Shown: positions 53,781 through 60,670 of the stretch, one piece after another | How positions within the stretch are numbered: the first letter of the stretch is position 1 | Layout of the letters: the number at the start of each line of letters is the position of its first letter | Source of the DNA: Nocardia carnea | GTDB taxonomy: Bacteria > Actinomycetota > Actinomycetes > Mycobacteriales > Mycobacteriaceae | Length of the DNA: 60,670 bases | Reading direction: 5' to 3' | Assembly: GCF_029868325.1 (NCBI RefSeq) | Contig: NZ_JARWNW010000250.1 | Coordinates: 1 to 60,670, forward strand | Made by a program: the position numbers and the translations under genes | Notes under the pieces: model-generated | Database searches by the model: none | The model's input: only the letters and a program-made list of their open reading frames with translations | What the model was told of the DNA's origin: nothing

Positions 53781-55303
53781 CGGGTCATCTCCTGCTGCGG
53801 GTCCGGGCGGGCGGCGGCGAGGGCGGCCCGGCCTTCCTCGGAATCCCACCACTGGCGGAACGTCTGTTTCGGGGGTGCGGGGATATCGCGGACAGCCGTC
53901 CAGCCGTTCAGGGGGGAGGGAAGGACGGTGATCTTCCCTTTCCGGCCGGCTGCCAGTCGCCCCAGTCCCGCTGCCTTTTGAACAGTTGTGAAACGGTTTG
54001 CCGAACTCATCACGAGCGACGCCGCTTTCATCGCCGCCTTCTCCACGGAAAATCCGTCCGTGCTCACCTTCTTGTGTCGCAACTCGACGAGCAGTGACGG
54101 AATATCGATTTTCACCGGGCAGGCGTCGAAGCACGCACCGCACAGACTCGACGCGAAGGGCAGGGCGGCGTTGGGATCGCCCTTCGCATCCATACCCGCG
54201 AGCTGTGGGGTCAGCACGGCACCGATGGGTCCGGGATAGGTGGAACCGTACGCGTGTCCGCCGGTGCGTTCGTAGACGGGACATACGTTCAGGCATGCGG
54301 AGCATCGGATGCAGTGCAGGGCGGCCCGGCCTACCTCGTCGGCGAGTGTGGCGGTACGCCCGTTGTCGAGCAGTACCAGATGAAAGGACTGCGGACCGTC
54401 GCCCGGCGTCACCCCCGTCCACAACGATGTGTACGGGTTCATCCGCTCCCCCGTCGACGAGCGAGGAAGCAACTGCAGGAACACCTCCAGATCTGCAAAC
54501 CGGGGTAGGACTTTCTCGATGCCCATCACCGTGATAAGCGTCTGCGGCATGGTCAGACACATCCGGCCGTTGCCCTCGGACTCGACCACGCCGAGCGTAC
54601 CCGTCTCAGCGATAGCGAAGTTCGCGCCCGATACCGCCACCGGCACCGTCATGAACTTGTGCCGCAGAAACTTCCGTGCCGCCGCCGCGAGATGCGCCGG
54701 TTCCGAATCGAGACCCGGGTCGACACCGGCCATCTCGTGCATGAAGATATCCCGGATCTCCGACCGGTTACGGTGGATCGCGGGTACCAGGATATGCGAC
54801 GGTTTGTCGTGGCCCAGCTGGACGATGAGTTCCGCAAGGTCGGTCTCGTAGGCAGCGATGCCCGCCGTTTCGAGGTGTTCGTTGAGCTGGATCTCCTGGG
54901 TGGCCATCGACTTGACCTTGATGACTTCGGTGGACCCGGTGGCACGGATCAAGTCGGTGACGATCGTATTCGCCTCGCCGGCGTCCGCCGCCCAGTGCAC
55001 CACCCCGCCGCGGGCGGTGACGGCCGATTCCAGCTGCTCCAGCAGCTCCGGCAGCCGGTTCATCACATCGATCTTGATCGCGGAACCGCTGTCACGCAGA
55101 GCCTCCCAGTCCGGTAGTTCGTCGGTCATCCGGAGTCGCTTCGCCCGGATGGTATGGGTGGCCTTGCCGATGTTGCGGCGTAGCTGAGGATTGGCGAGTT
55201 CGTGTCGTGCGGCTTCCGGGAACGGTTCGGTTCCGCGCAGGAACCCCGAACCGTGCGGTGCGCGGGGCGGAATCGCAGGCAGACCCAGCACGATCGGGCT
55301 CAT
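53777..55303 (-). CDS. lutB: Lactate utilization iron-sulfur protein B
   Basis: This 508-aa protein has an N-terminal LUD domain and two 4Fe-4S motifs, HCIRCSACLNVCPVYE near residue 332 and SLCGACFDACPVKID near residue 388. It carries electrons during oxidation of lactate to pyruvate by the LutABC complex. Start and stop overlap the neighbouring lut genes by four bases each. Length is typical. Confidence 0.93.
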   Translation of the reverse strand: MSPIVLGLPAIPPRAPHGSGFLRGTEPFPEAARHELANPQLRRNIGKATHTIRAKRLRMTDELPDWEALRDSGSAIKIDVMNRLPELLEQLESAVTARGGVVHWAADAGEANTIVTDLIRATGSTEVIKVKSMATQEIQLNEHLETAGIAAYETDLAELIVQLGHDKPSHILVPAIHRNRSEIRDIFMHEMAGVDPGLDSEPAHLAAAARKFLRHKFMTVPVAVSGANFAIAETGTLGVVESEGNGRMCLTMPQTLITVMGIEKVLPRFADLEVFLQLLPRSSTGERMNPYTSLWTGVTPGDGPQSFHLVLLDNGRTATLADEVGRAALHCIRCSACLNVCPVYERTGGHAYGSTYPGPIGAVLTPQLAGMDAKGDPNAALPFASSLCGACFDACPVKIDIPSLLVELRHKKVSTDGFSVEKAAMKAASLVMSSANRFTTVQKAAGLGRLAAGRKGKITVLPSPLNGWTAVRDIPAPPKQTFRQWWDSEEGRAALAAARPDPQQEMTR

Positions 55304-56055
55304 CCGACGGTCTCCCGTGCCGGTTCAGTGGAAGCGAGGATCTCCGCGAGATGCACCGTACGCACTCCCATGCGCAATCGCGACATCCCACCGCCGATAT
55401 GCAGGAGACAGGACGAGTCACTCGCGCACAGCGAGTCGGCCCGGGTGTCCGCAACGCGGCGGAGCTTGTCGGCCAGCATCGCGATCGATGTCTCGGCATT
55501 CTTGAGCGCGAAGGTGCCGCCGAACCCGCAGCAGGAATCGGCGTCCGGCAGTTCGACCAGATCGATATCGCGGACAGCTCGCAGCAGTCTGAGCGGCTTG
55601 TCGCCGACCCGGAGCATGCGCAGCGAGTGGCAGGTGGGGTGGTAGGTGACCCGGTGCGGGAACCAGGCCCCCACATCGGTCACACCCAGCACGTCGACGA
55701 GCAGTTCGGCAAGTTCGTATGTCTTGGTCTTGACCGTGGTGACGCGTTCGCGCAGCCCCGGGCTTCCGTACCTGGACGCGACGATGTCGTGCTGGTGTCG
55801 CACCGAACCGACGCACGACCCGGACGGTGCGACGATCGCGTCGAACGAGGCGTCACCGAACTCGTCGGCGTAGTTCGCTACCAGCGGGAGCGCGTGCGAT
55901 TGGTAGCCGGTGTTGACGTGCATCTGGCCGCAACACGTCTGGCCACGCGGGAACACGACATCGTGCCCGAGCCGAGTCAGCAGCAGCGCGGTGGCCTTGA
56001 CGGCTTCCGGAAACATCGTGTCTCCGATACAAGTGGCGAACAGCGCGATACGCAT
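55300..56055 (-). CDS. lutA: Lactate utilization protein A (CCG-domain Fe-S protein)
   Basis: This 251-aa protein has two CCG-type repeats: ATCIGDTMFPE and GQTCCGQMHVNTGY, then HPTCHSLRML and DSCCGFGGTFALKN. These ligate Fe-S clusters related to heterodisulfide-reductase and glycolate-oxidase subunits. The ATG at 56055 has GGAG upstream; the frame to 56196 runs through operator DNA. It is the first gene of lutABC, divergent from the FadR/GntR regulator. Confidence 0.92.
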   Translation of the reverse strand: MRIALFATCIGDTMFPEAVKATALLLTRLGHDVVFPRGQTCCGQMHVNTGYQSHALPLVANYADEFGDASFDAIVAPSGSCVGSVRHQHDIVASRYGSPGLRERVTTVKTKTYELAELLVDVLGVTDVGAWFPHRVTYHPTCHSLRMLRVGDKPLRLLRAVRDIDLVELPDADSCCGFGGTFALKNAETSIAMLADKLRRVADTRADSLCASDSSCLLHIGGGMSRLRMGVRTVHLAEILASTEPARETVG

Positions 56056-56077
56056 GTAGATCTCCACGGTAGTCGGT

Positions 56078-56090
56078 GTGGTCTGACCAC
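56078..56090. promoter_or_regulatory. FadR/GntR-type operator 1
   Basis: GTGGTCTGACCAC is a perfect palindrome matching the TGGT-N3-ACCA pattern recognised by FadR-subfamily GntR regulators such as LldR and PdhR. It lies 23 bases upstream of lutA. An identical copy occurs at 56167. Confidence 0.75.
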
Positions 56091-56166
56091 AGTAACCCAT
56101 GCTCACACGCCTCTCGCAAGACCGACGCGGTCTTTGACCGGTTGTGGGGTCCCGCACGTCGGGAGA

Positions 56167-56179
56167 GTGGTCTGACCAC
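56167..56179. promoter_or_regulatory. FadR/GntR-type operator 2
   Basis: A second exact copy of GTGGTCTGACCAC lies 33 bases upstream of the regulator start. The centres are 89 bases apart, so looping or independent control of lutABC and the regulator are both possible. Confidence 0.75.
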
Positions 56180-56211
56180 CGCAGGTTTCTCGTCACCTAG
56201 GCTCGGTTCCC

Positions 56212-56931
56212 ATGTCCGATCAGTCGCCCTCTCGGTCCGGCACTCGCGCGTGGGAGCAGGTGCTGGCCCGGATCGAGCACATGCTCGTATCGGGCGAGGC
56301 CGGACCAGGCCGGCGCCTGCCCGGAGAACGGGCCCTCGCGGCCGAACTGGGTGTCGGACGATCATCGGTACGTGAGGCATTGCGGGTGATGGAAGCCCTC
56401 GGTCTACTGCATGCACAGACCGGTTCCGGACCCAACGCAGGCGCGATGATCGTCGCCCGCCCCACGGGTGGCATGTCGATGCTGATGCGGATGCAGGTGG
56501 CCGCGCAGGGTTTTCCGGTGCCCGATGTGGTGCAGGCCCGTCTCGTCCTCGAGACCGAAGTGGTGCGAGCGTTGGCGACGCAACAGCCGACCCCCGACCT
56601 CAGCGCGGCCGTCGAACTGCTCGATTCGATGGACGACGACTCTCTGTCCGCCGCCGAGTTCCTGATTCTGGACGCTGCCTTTCACGTGACACTGGCAGAC
56701 GCAGCCGGCAACCAGGTTATCGCCGCGATGATGGCCGGTCTACGCGAGTCGATCGAATCGTATGTGATCGGAGGTGTCGACCTGCCCACGTGGGCGCCTA
56801 CCTGCACGCGGCTGCGCTATGAACATCGCGCCCTGATCGACGCAGTATTCACCGGCGATGCGGAGGCGGCGAAACGCCGAATCGTCGACCATATCCGCGG
56901 CTATTACGAAGGAATCGGAATACCGGAGTAG
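56212..56931 (+). CDS. FadR-subfamily GntR transcriptional regulator
   Basis: This 239-aa protein has an N-terminal winged HTH (GRRLPGERALAAELGVGRSS, then VREALRVMEALGLL near residues 35-68) and a helical FCD effector domain with metal-ligand-type residues (LDAAFHVTLADAAGN; YEHRALIDAVF). Divergent placement from lutABC and two palindromes between them point to lactate-responsive control, as for LldR. The effector is inferred, not seen. Confidence 0.9.
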   Translation: MSDQSPSRSGTRAWEQVLARIEHMLVSGEAGPGRRLPGERALAAELGVGRSSVREALRVMEALGLLHAQTGSGPNAGAMIVARPTGGMSMLMRMQVAAQGFPVPDVVQARLVLETEVVRALATQQPTPDLSAAVELLDSMDDDSLSAAEFLILDAAFHVTLADAAGNQVIAAMMAGLRESIESYVIGGVDLPTWAPTCTRLRYEHRALIDAVFTGDAEAAKRRIVDHIRGYYEGIGIPE

Positions 56932-57244
56932 GCAGGCCACAGGATCGGACGAGGTTGCCACAAGACGCAGACCCACAGGCGTCGGACGCAACAGTGGGGC
57001 ACGCGGTCGAACGAGTCGGATACGTAGCCGGGTCGGCCACGGCGGCAGCCCGCGTGCGCTCGTCACGGAGGCCGGAAGTGTTCATACGAAGGGTGACCCA
57101 GCAGAGGGACATCGACTGCAGAAGATCACCAAGTTACGTGGCCGGCCGATCAGGCCCCCACGCGATAGCGGTGATGGCCTCGGCGCAGCTCAACCGTGGT
57201 GATAGCACAACGGTCAGGACATTGTCATTTTCCGCCCGAGCGAA
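56932..57244. other. Intergenic region, no supported gene
   Basis: About 313 bases between the GntR gene and the frameshifted TetR gene end. The overlapping frames here are Arg-rich with no conserved features. Confidence 0.4.
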
Positions 57245-57834
57245 CTATCGCCCGCGAATTCCGTCCAGGAAGTACACGGTGCGACGGTCGTAGTCGTCCC
57301 GGGGAGGCCTCTCGCCGTGCTTGAGAGCGAGGGCGCCGTCGACGACGAGGCGTGGAAGTCGTCCGCCGTGAACTCCGGCCGTAGCGCGCCGGAGGTCCGC
57401 GCCGCCGAGACGAACTCTTCGTTGGCCTCGCTTCCTACCCTGCAGATATCCATAAGCTGCTGCGAGTGCGGGAATGTCTGTAACAGGACGTCGTTGAAGG
57501 CGGGCAGGCGGTACTGGAGGTCGCGGATCGCGGTGAGGTAGTGAGCGATTCGCTCGCCGGCGTCGTCGATGGACCGCGTGTTGTCGATGACCGCAAAGAG
57601 CTCCTTCACGACGACCTCTTCGATAACTGCCTCGATGAGCCCGATCCGCCCGCCGAACCGGTTGAAGATCGTGACCTTGCTCACCCCAGCCGCCTTGGCC
57701 ACCTCCTCCAGCGGCACGGTCAGGCCTTGCCCTTGGAAGGCGCGGATTGCGGCAGCGCGTAGCTGCTCCAGATTGCGTCGAGCATCGGCGCGCAGTCGGG
57801 ATCGCGAAGGCGCCGTGCCGGTCACGACTCTCAC
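57245..57834 (-). pseudogene. TetR family regulator with apparent frameshift
   Basis: The N-terminal 160 residues are a good TetR protein (HTH RAAAIRAFQGQGLTVPLEEV, then GVSKVTIFNRFGGRIGLIEA). Near 57350 the reading frame changes: after TADDFHA the first frame becomes low-complexity and runs to 57214, whereas the adjacent frame gives a typical TetR C-terminus (LVVDGALALKHGERPPRDDY, ending GIRGR at 57245). One missing base in CACGCCTCG would explain it. It could be a real mutation or a sequencing error; two similar shifts occur in the next locus. The start is a GTG at 57834. Confidence 0.65.
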
Positions 57835-57904
57835 CGTCTCTTCCTGCCACTCACGGCCATACCGTGCCTTGCCGAGTCAGTTTACCTACCGTCGCACACA
57901 ACAA

Positions 57905-57931
57905 ATAAGTTGACCACCGTAGTCAACTTAT
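57905..57931. promoter_or_regulatory. 27-base perfect palindrome, TetR operator
   Basis: ATAAGTTGAC and GTCAACTTAT are perfect 10-base arms around a 7-base centre CACCGTA. The element lies 70 bases upstream of the TetR start and about 50 bases before the reductase start, the usual place for a TetR operator governing a divergent pair. Confidence 0.75.
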
Positions 57932-57982
57932 GCTTCTCCACCATTGAGACAGATGCCGCGGGCACTCAGGAAGGACGAGAAC

Positions 57983-58310
57983 ATGATCGTTGTCACCGGC
58001 GCTACCGCCGGGCTGGGCGGTGCCACCGTCGAGCATCTCCTCGAGCGCATACCTGCCGGTCAGATCGGTGTCAGTGTCCGAGACACCGCCAAGGCGCAAC
58101 ACTTCGCCGACCGTGGTGTGCGCGTGCGGCAGGGCTCCTACGAAGATCCGGCCGCGCTGCGTGCCTCGTTCGCCGGCGCGGACCAGGTCCTTCTGGTGTC
58201 CGACAACGACCCGACCGCCGATATGGTCGGCCTGCATCGTTCTGCTGTCGAAGCGGCGGGCGCCCGGCGGATGCTCTACACGAGCCAGCACGGCGCCGTC
58301 CCAGGCAACC
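57983..58310 (+). pseudogene. NmrA/SDR-a-type NAD(P)-binding reductase, truncated
   Basis: From the ATG at 57983 the product MIVVTGATAGLGGATVEHLL continues through VSVRDTAKAQHFADRGVRV and ARRMLYTSQHGAVPGNP, about 110 residues of an atypical SDR of the NmrA/quinone-oxidoreductase type. The remaining two-thirds of the fold is absent; the frame enters unrelated sequence and stays open to 58747 by chance. Family members are commonly paired with a TetR regulator, as here. It looks like a deletion joined to the AbrB-like gene that follows. Confidence 0.55.
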
Positions 58311-58370
58311 CGCGCTGCACGGCCCGGAATCGGCGTTCCGTCCCTCTTCGCCTCGGGCCCGGCGCTGCCG

Positions 58371-58739
58371 ATGGCGCCCCTGGAACAACCGGTGTGGTCG
58401 ACGGCCGTGCGCAGCATCCGCCCGGTCGACACCAACGGTTGCGTCGTCGACAAAGCCATCGTCGACACCCTCGACCGGCATCCCGGCGACCTGCTGTCCT
58501 TGCGCGTGACCGGCGCCCTGGTCCTGATCACCCGCTCCGGCCCACGGCCGCCGCGGCGTCACCGAATACGGCCACATCTCCATCCCGGCCGCCGTCCGCC
58601 ACGCCGCCGGGATCCGCATCCGCGAGCGCATGCGGCTCGCCGCCGACCCGACCAGGCGCTGCTGGTCGTCCACCCCTCCATGCGCAAGGATTTCGTTGGG
58701 GTGGCTTCGTTGCTCGGGGCCGCTCGGCTCGTGCGGTAG
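58371..58739 (+). pseudogene. AbrB/MazE-like DNA-binding protein, frameshifted
   Basis: Three frames in succession encode one plausible protein: SIRPVDTNGCVVDKAIVDTL with LRVTGALVLITR from 58371, then GVTEYGHISIPAAVRHAAGI after a shift near 58550, then ALLVVHPSMRKDFVGVASLL after a second shift near 58655, ending at 58739. The pattern is two swapped-hairpin AbrB-like repeats. Two indels within 110 bases mean it is either a pseudogene or poorly sequenced. Identification is by pattern only. Confidence 0.4.
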
Positions 58740-58740
58740 T

Positions 58741-59046
58741 TCAATAGAGGTAGATGCCGAGGAGTGCCGCCCAGAGGACAAGTAACCAGGCGTCGGTGCA
58801 CAGTTGCAGCCAGCGTGGGGCGTTTCTGATCTCCATGAAGTAGCGCAGGATGATGCGGCATTTGATCAGTCCCAGGACGACGATGACGGCGACGAGTTCT
58901 TTGCCGGTGGAGGTCGGGTCCGGGGTGTGGCCCGGGGTGAGTTGCCAGGCGAGCAGGGTGATCGCGGTCAGTGCCGCCCAGGCCAGGATGACGATCTGCT
59001 TGTCTCGGCGGTATCGCGGTTGTTGTGTGGTGTTCGAGGTTGTCAT
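58741..59046 (-). CDS. Cytochrome c oxidase subunit IV family protein
   Basis: This 101-aa small membrane protein has three hydrophobic helices: IVILAWAALTAITLLAWQL, VAVIVVLGLIKCRIILRYFM and DAWLLVLWAALLGIYLY. The VLGLIKCRIILRYFMEIR block is typical of prokaryotic COX4/CyoD-like subunits. It lies eight bases after the subunit III gene and is probably the last of the three-gene operon. No subunit I or II is in the window, so which oxidase it joins is unclear. Confidence 0.85.
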   Translation of the reverse strand: MTTSNTTQQPRYRRDKQIVILAWAALTAITLLAWQLTPGHTPDPTSTGKELVAVIVVLGLIKCRIILRYFMEIRNAPRWLQLCTDAWLLVLWAALLGIYLY

Positions 59047-59054
59047 GTGGTCAC

Positions 59055-59675
59055 CTACATGAGGTAGAGGATGGCGAAGATGACGACCCACAGCAGGTCG
59101 ACCATGTGCCAGAACAGGGCACCCTGTTCCGCGATGGAGATCCGGCGGCCGGCGGGATTCCGCAGTTCGCGGTACACGATTCCGAGGATCACCACCCCCA
59201 GAAGTACGTGGACGAGGTGGACGCCGGTGAGTATGTAGTAGAAACTGAAGAATTCGTCGGAGAGGGTGTGGCCGCCGGTGATCTCTTGGTGCCACTCATA
59301 AGCTTTGAGAGCGGTGAACAACAGACCGCATCCAGCGGCGGCCAGGATATAGCGCTGTGCTGAGGCGAAGGCTTGTCGCCGGGTGTCGATGACGGCCAGC
59401 GCGACGAACATCGAGCTGGTGAGCAGGACAACGGTGTTGGTGACGCCGATGCCCATGTGCAGGTGTTGTTGCGCGGTGGCGAATTCTTCGGGTGCAAAGG
59501 CGCGGAAGACCATGTAGACGACGAAGTACCCGCCGAAGAACAGGAGGTCGCCGAGGACCATCACCCACATGTCGATATCGCCGGGCAGGTGGCGTCCTGG
59601 CCGATCCGGCGGGCCGGGCCGCGGCTCGGGCCCGGCGGTTGTTTCGAATTCGGATGCGGATTCGGATAGTGTCAT
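59055..59675 (-). CDS. Cytochrome c oxidase subunit III family protein
   Basis: This 206-aa protein has about five hydrophobic helices and the subunit III landmarks DIDMWVMVLGDLLFFGGYF, KAYEWHQEI, and FYYILTGVHLVHVLLGVV with the final LFWHMVDLLWVVIFAILYL. It has the short NorE/CoxC-like form. The ATG at 59675 overlaps the stop of the upstream membrane gene (ATGA). An assembly or stability role in a heme-copper oxidase or NO reductase complex is likely. Confidence 0.88.
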   Translation of the reverse strand: MTLSESASEFETTAGPEPRPGPPDRPGRHLPGDIDMWVMVLGDLLFFGGYFVVYMVFRAFAPEEFATAQQHLHMGIGVTNTVVLLTSSMFVALAVIDTRRQAFASAQRYILAAAGCGLLFTALKAYEWHQEITGGHTLSDEFFSFYYILTGVHLVHVLLGVVILGIVYRELRNPAGRRISIAEQGALFWHMVDLLWVVIFAILYLM

Positions 59676-60448
59676 CGGGCGACCTCGGCGGGGTACAGGG
59701 GTGGAGTCCGGTCGGTTTCGGTGCGGGCTGCGGTGCGCAGGATCGGCAGCAGGCAGGCGATCCAGAGGCCGAAGATGACGACGGCGATATAGAAGGTGAT
59801 CATGCCGTTCCAGGAGAACGCGCCGGAGCGGAAGAACCACATCTGGGTGGCCAGGACCTCGGTGACGATCTGCCAGATGGAGATATAGGCGAACCATTTC
59901 GGGAAGACCTTGTTGCGGTCGTAGAGGATCGCGATCGCGAGGACGAGATAAGCGGCGGTGAAGCAGCCCAGCGACCCGTTGTAGGAAAGCATGCCCAGGT
60001 CGTAGAGGAAGTGAAGGGTGGCGGGGTCACGATCGGGGCGGTATGTGGCGGTGAGCCAGCAGACGAGCAGCATGTGGAAGCCGGGTATCGCACCGACCCC
60101 CATCCCGGCGATATAGGCGTAGGAAAGCAGCGATCCGGACGACATCCGTTTCATGAAATAGCCGATGATGCCGTTGGCGACCGCGGCGCCGCCGGCGAGC
60201 ACCAGCAGGGCGGTGAAACCGATCTGGATGCCGAGTTGGTGTTTGTCGAACCACTGCTCGACCTGGAGATCGGTGACGTCGGGTCGCGGCGGGGGTGTGG
60301 CGCGGCCGAAGAAGACGACTCCGATCGAGAGCACGGCGTAGAAGATCGCGAACGCCCAGTAGGTGATCATGACATCGGGTCGCCCTTTTGCCTTCGGCTC
60401 CAGGGTATCGCCGGCGTCCGCGCGGCCGGCGGTGGTTACGGCGGTCAC
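59672..60448 (-). CDS. Multi-span membrane protein associated with oxidase III/IV genes
   Basis: This 258-aa protein has about six hydrophobic spans, beginning near MITYWAFAIFYAVLSIGVVF. It shares organisation and short motifs with the protein at 29283 (RPDVTDLQVEQWFDKH, the FPKWFAY block, and FSWNGMITFYIAVVIFGLW). No haem or copper ligands of oxidase subunit I are evident. A GTG start at 60448 with GAGGAGAC upstream begins the operon. Function is unknown. Confidence 0.75.
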   Translation of the reverse strand: MTAVTTAGRADAGDTLEPKAKGRPDVMITYWAFAIFYAVLSIGVVFFGRATPPPRPDVTDLQVEQWFDKHQLGIQIGFTALLVLAGGAAVANGIIGYFMKRMSSGSLLSYAYIAGMGVGAIPGFHMLLVCWLTATYRPDRDPATLHFLYDLGMLSYNGSLGCFTAAYLVLAIAILYDRNKVFPKWFAYISIWQIVTEVLATQMWFFRSGAFSWNGMITFYIAVVIFGLWIACLLPILRTAARTETDRTPPLYPAEVAR

Positions 60449-60459
60449 GACGTCTCCTC

Positions 60460-60670
60460 GGCTTCTCGGGCCTGGGGGGGCGCGCCGGCCGGGGCGCCCC
60501 TCACAAACAAACCACCACAGAGGGGGGGGAGACCCCCACCCGACGTGAATACCCGCCGGCGAGGGGGGCGGGGGGGGCGCCCCGCCCCCGGCGGCCGCCC
60601 CGGCCCCGCGGGCGGGCGGGGGGGGGGGAGGGGGGGCCGGCGGGGCGCGCCCCCGCCCCCCGCCGGGCGG
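60460..60670. other. Degraded terminal sequence (contig end)
   Basis: The last 210 bases are dominated by G and C homopolymers interrupted by short non-repetitive islands. This is typical of failing base calls at a contig end. No feature can be trusted here, and the promoter of the oxidase operon is obscured. Confidence 0.75.

Overview
The window looks like a draft-genome contig from a mycolic-acid actinomycete, most like Nocardia or a close relative. The evidence is high GC, GTG/TTG starts, two MspA-type mycomembrane porins, mycofactocin-type dehydrogenases and several TetR, IclR and GntR regulators. It opens inside an IS5-type transposase. It closes in low-quality G/C homopolymer sequence, and a similar C/G run near 30.02-30.18 kb suggests an artificial join, so linkage across that point is uncertain.

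Left part (0-10 kb): two tandem RNHCP zinc-ribbon-like proteins with a strong 3' hairpin. Next is a four-gene overlapping operon (FecCD permease, ATPase, lipoprotein binding protein, MFS) behind a 7-1-7 Fur/Zur-type box. Then come a hypothetical HTH protein, a Nudix hydrolase, a membrane metallophosphoesterase and a cytochrome P450.

Sulfur island (11.2-27.4 kb): cysD-cysNC-cysQ make and clear PAPS, with a mycofactocin-type SDR attached. An AtsD-like arylsulfatase sits with a DUF1254/DUF1214 protein. An MFS transporter and an IclR regulator follow. A second operon holds a DUF1214-like protein, an SDR, a PAPS-type sulfotransferase, two DUF202 membrane proteins and a formylglycine-generating enzyme that should activate the sulfatase. 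A shared operator-like motif (GGTCKAWATWTMGACC, and GACCGA-N3-GGTCKAAAT) lies upstream of these units. I read them as one IclR-controlled regulon that both removes and adds sulfate esters. This is the most interesting system in the window.

Middle to right (27.4-53 kb): an internally deleted ISL3-type element, a TetR/membrane-protein divergon, the C/G run, and then a catabolic region. This holds an XRE-cupin regulator, class II aldolase, aldehyde dehydrogenase, NDMA-dependent alcohol dehydrogenase, two thiolase-fold enzymes, two MspA porins, two SDRs, three acyl-CoA ligases, two crotonases, a double-TetR regulator, a LuxR regulator and an AAHS-like MFS permease. Together these could import an alcohol- or acid-bearing compound and oxidise it by beta-oxidation-like steps. 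Three promoter regions share the motif WAAGTMAAT-N6-TAAG.

Right end (53-60.5 kb): lutABC lactate oxidation genes with a divergent FadR/GntR regulator and two perfect operators. Then a frameshifted TetR with a 27-bp palindrome, a broken reductase/AbrB-like locus, and an orphan cytochrome oxidase III/IV-type operon whose third member is paralogous to the membrane protein at 29.3 kb.
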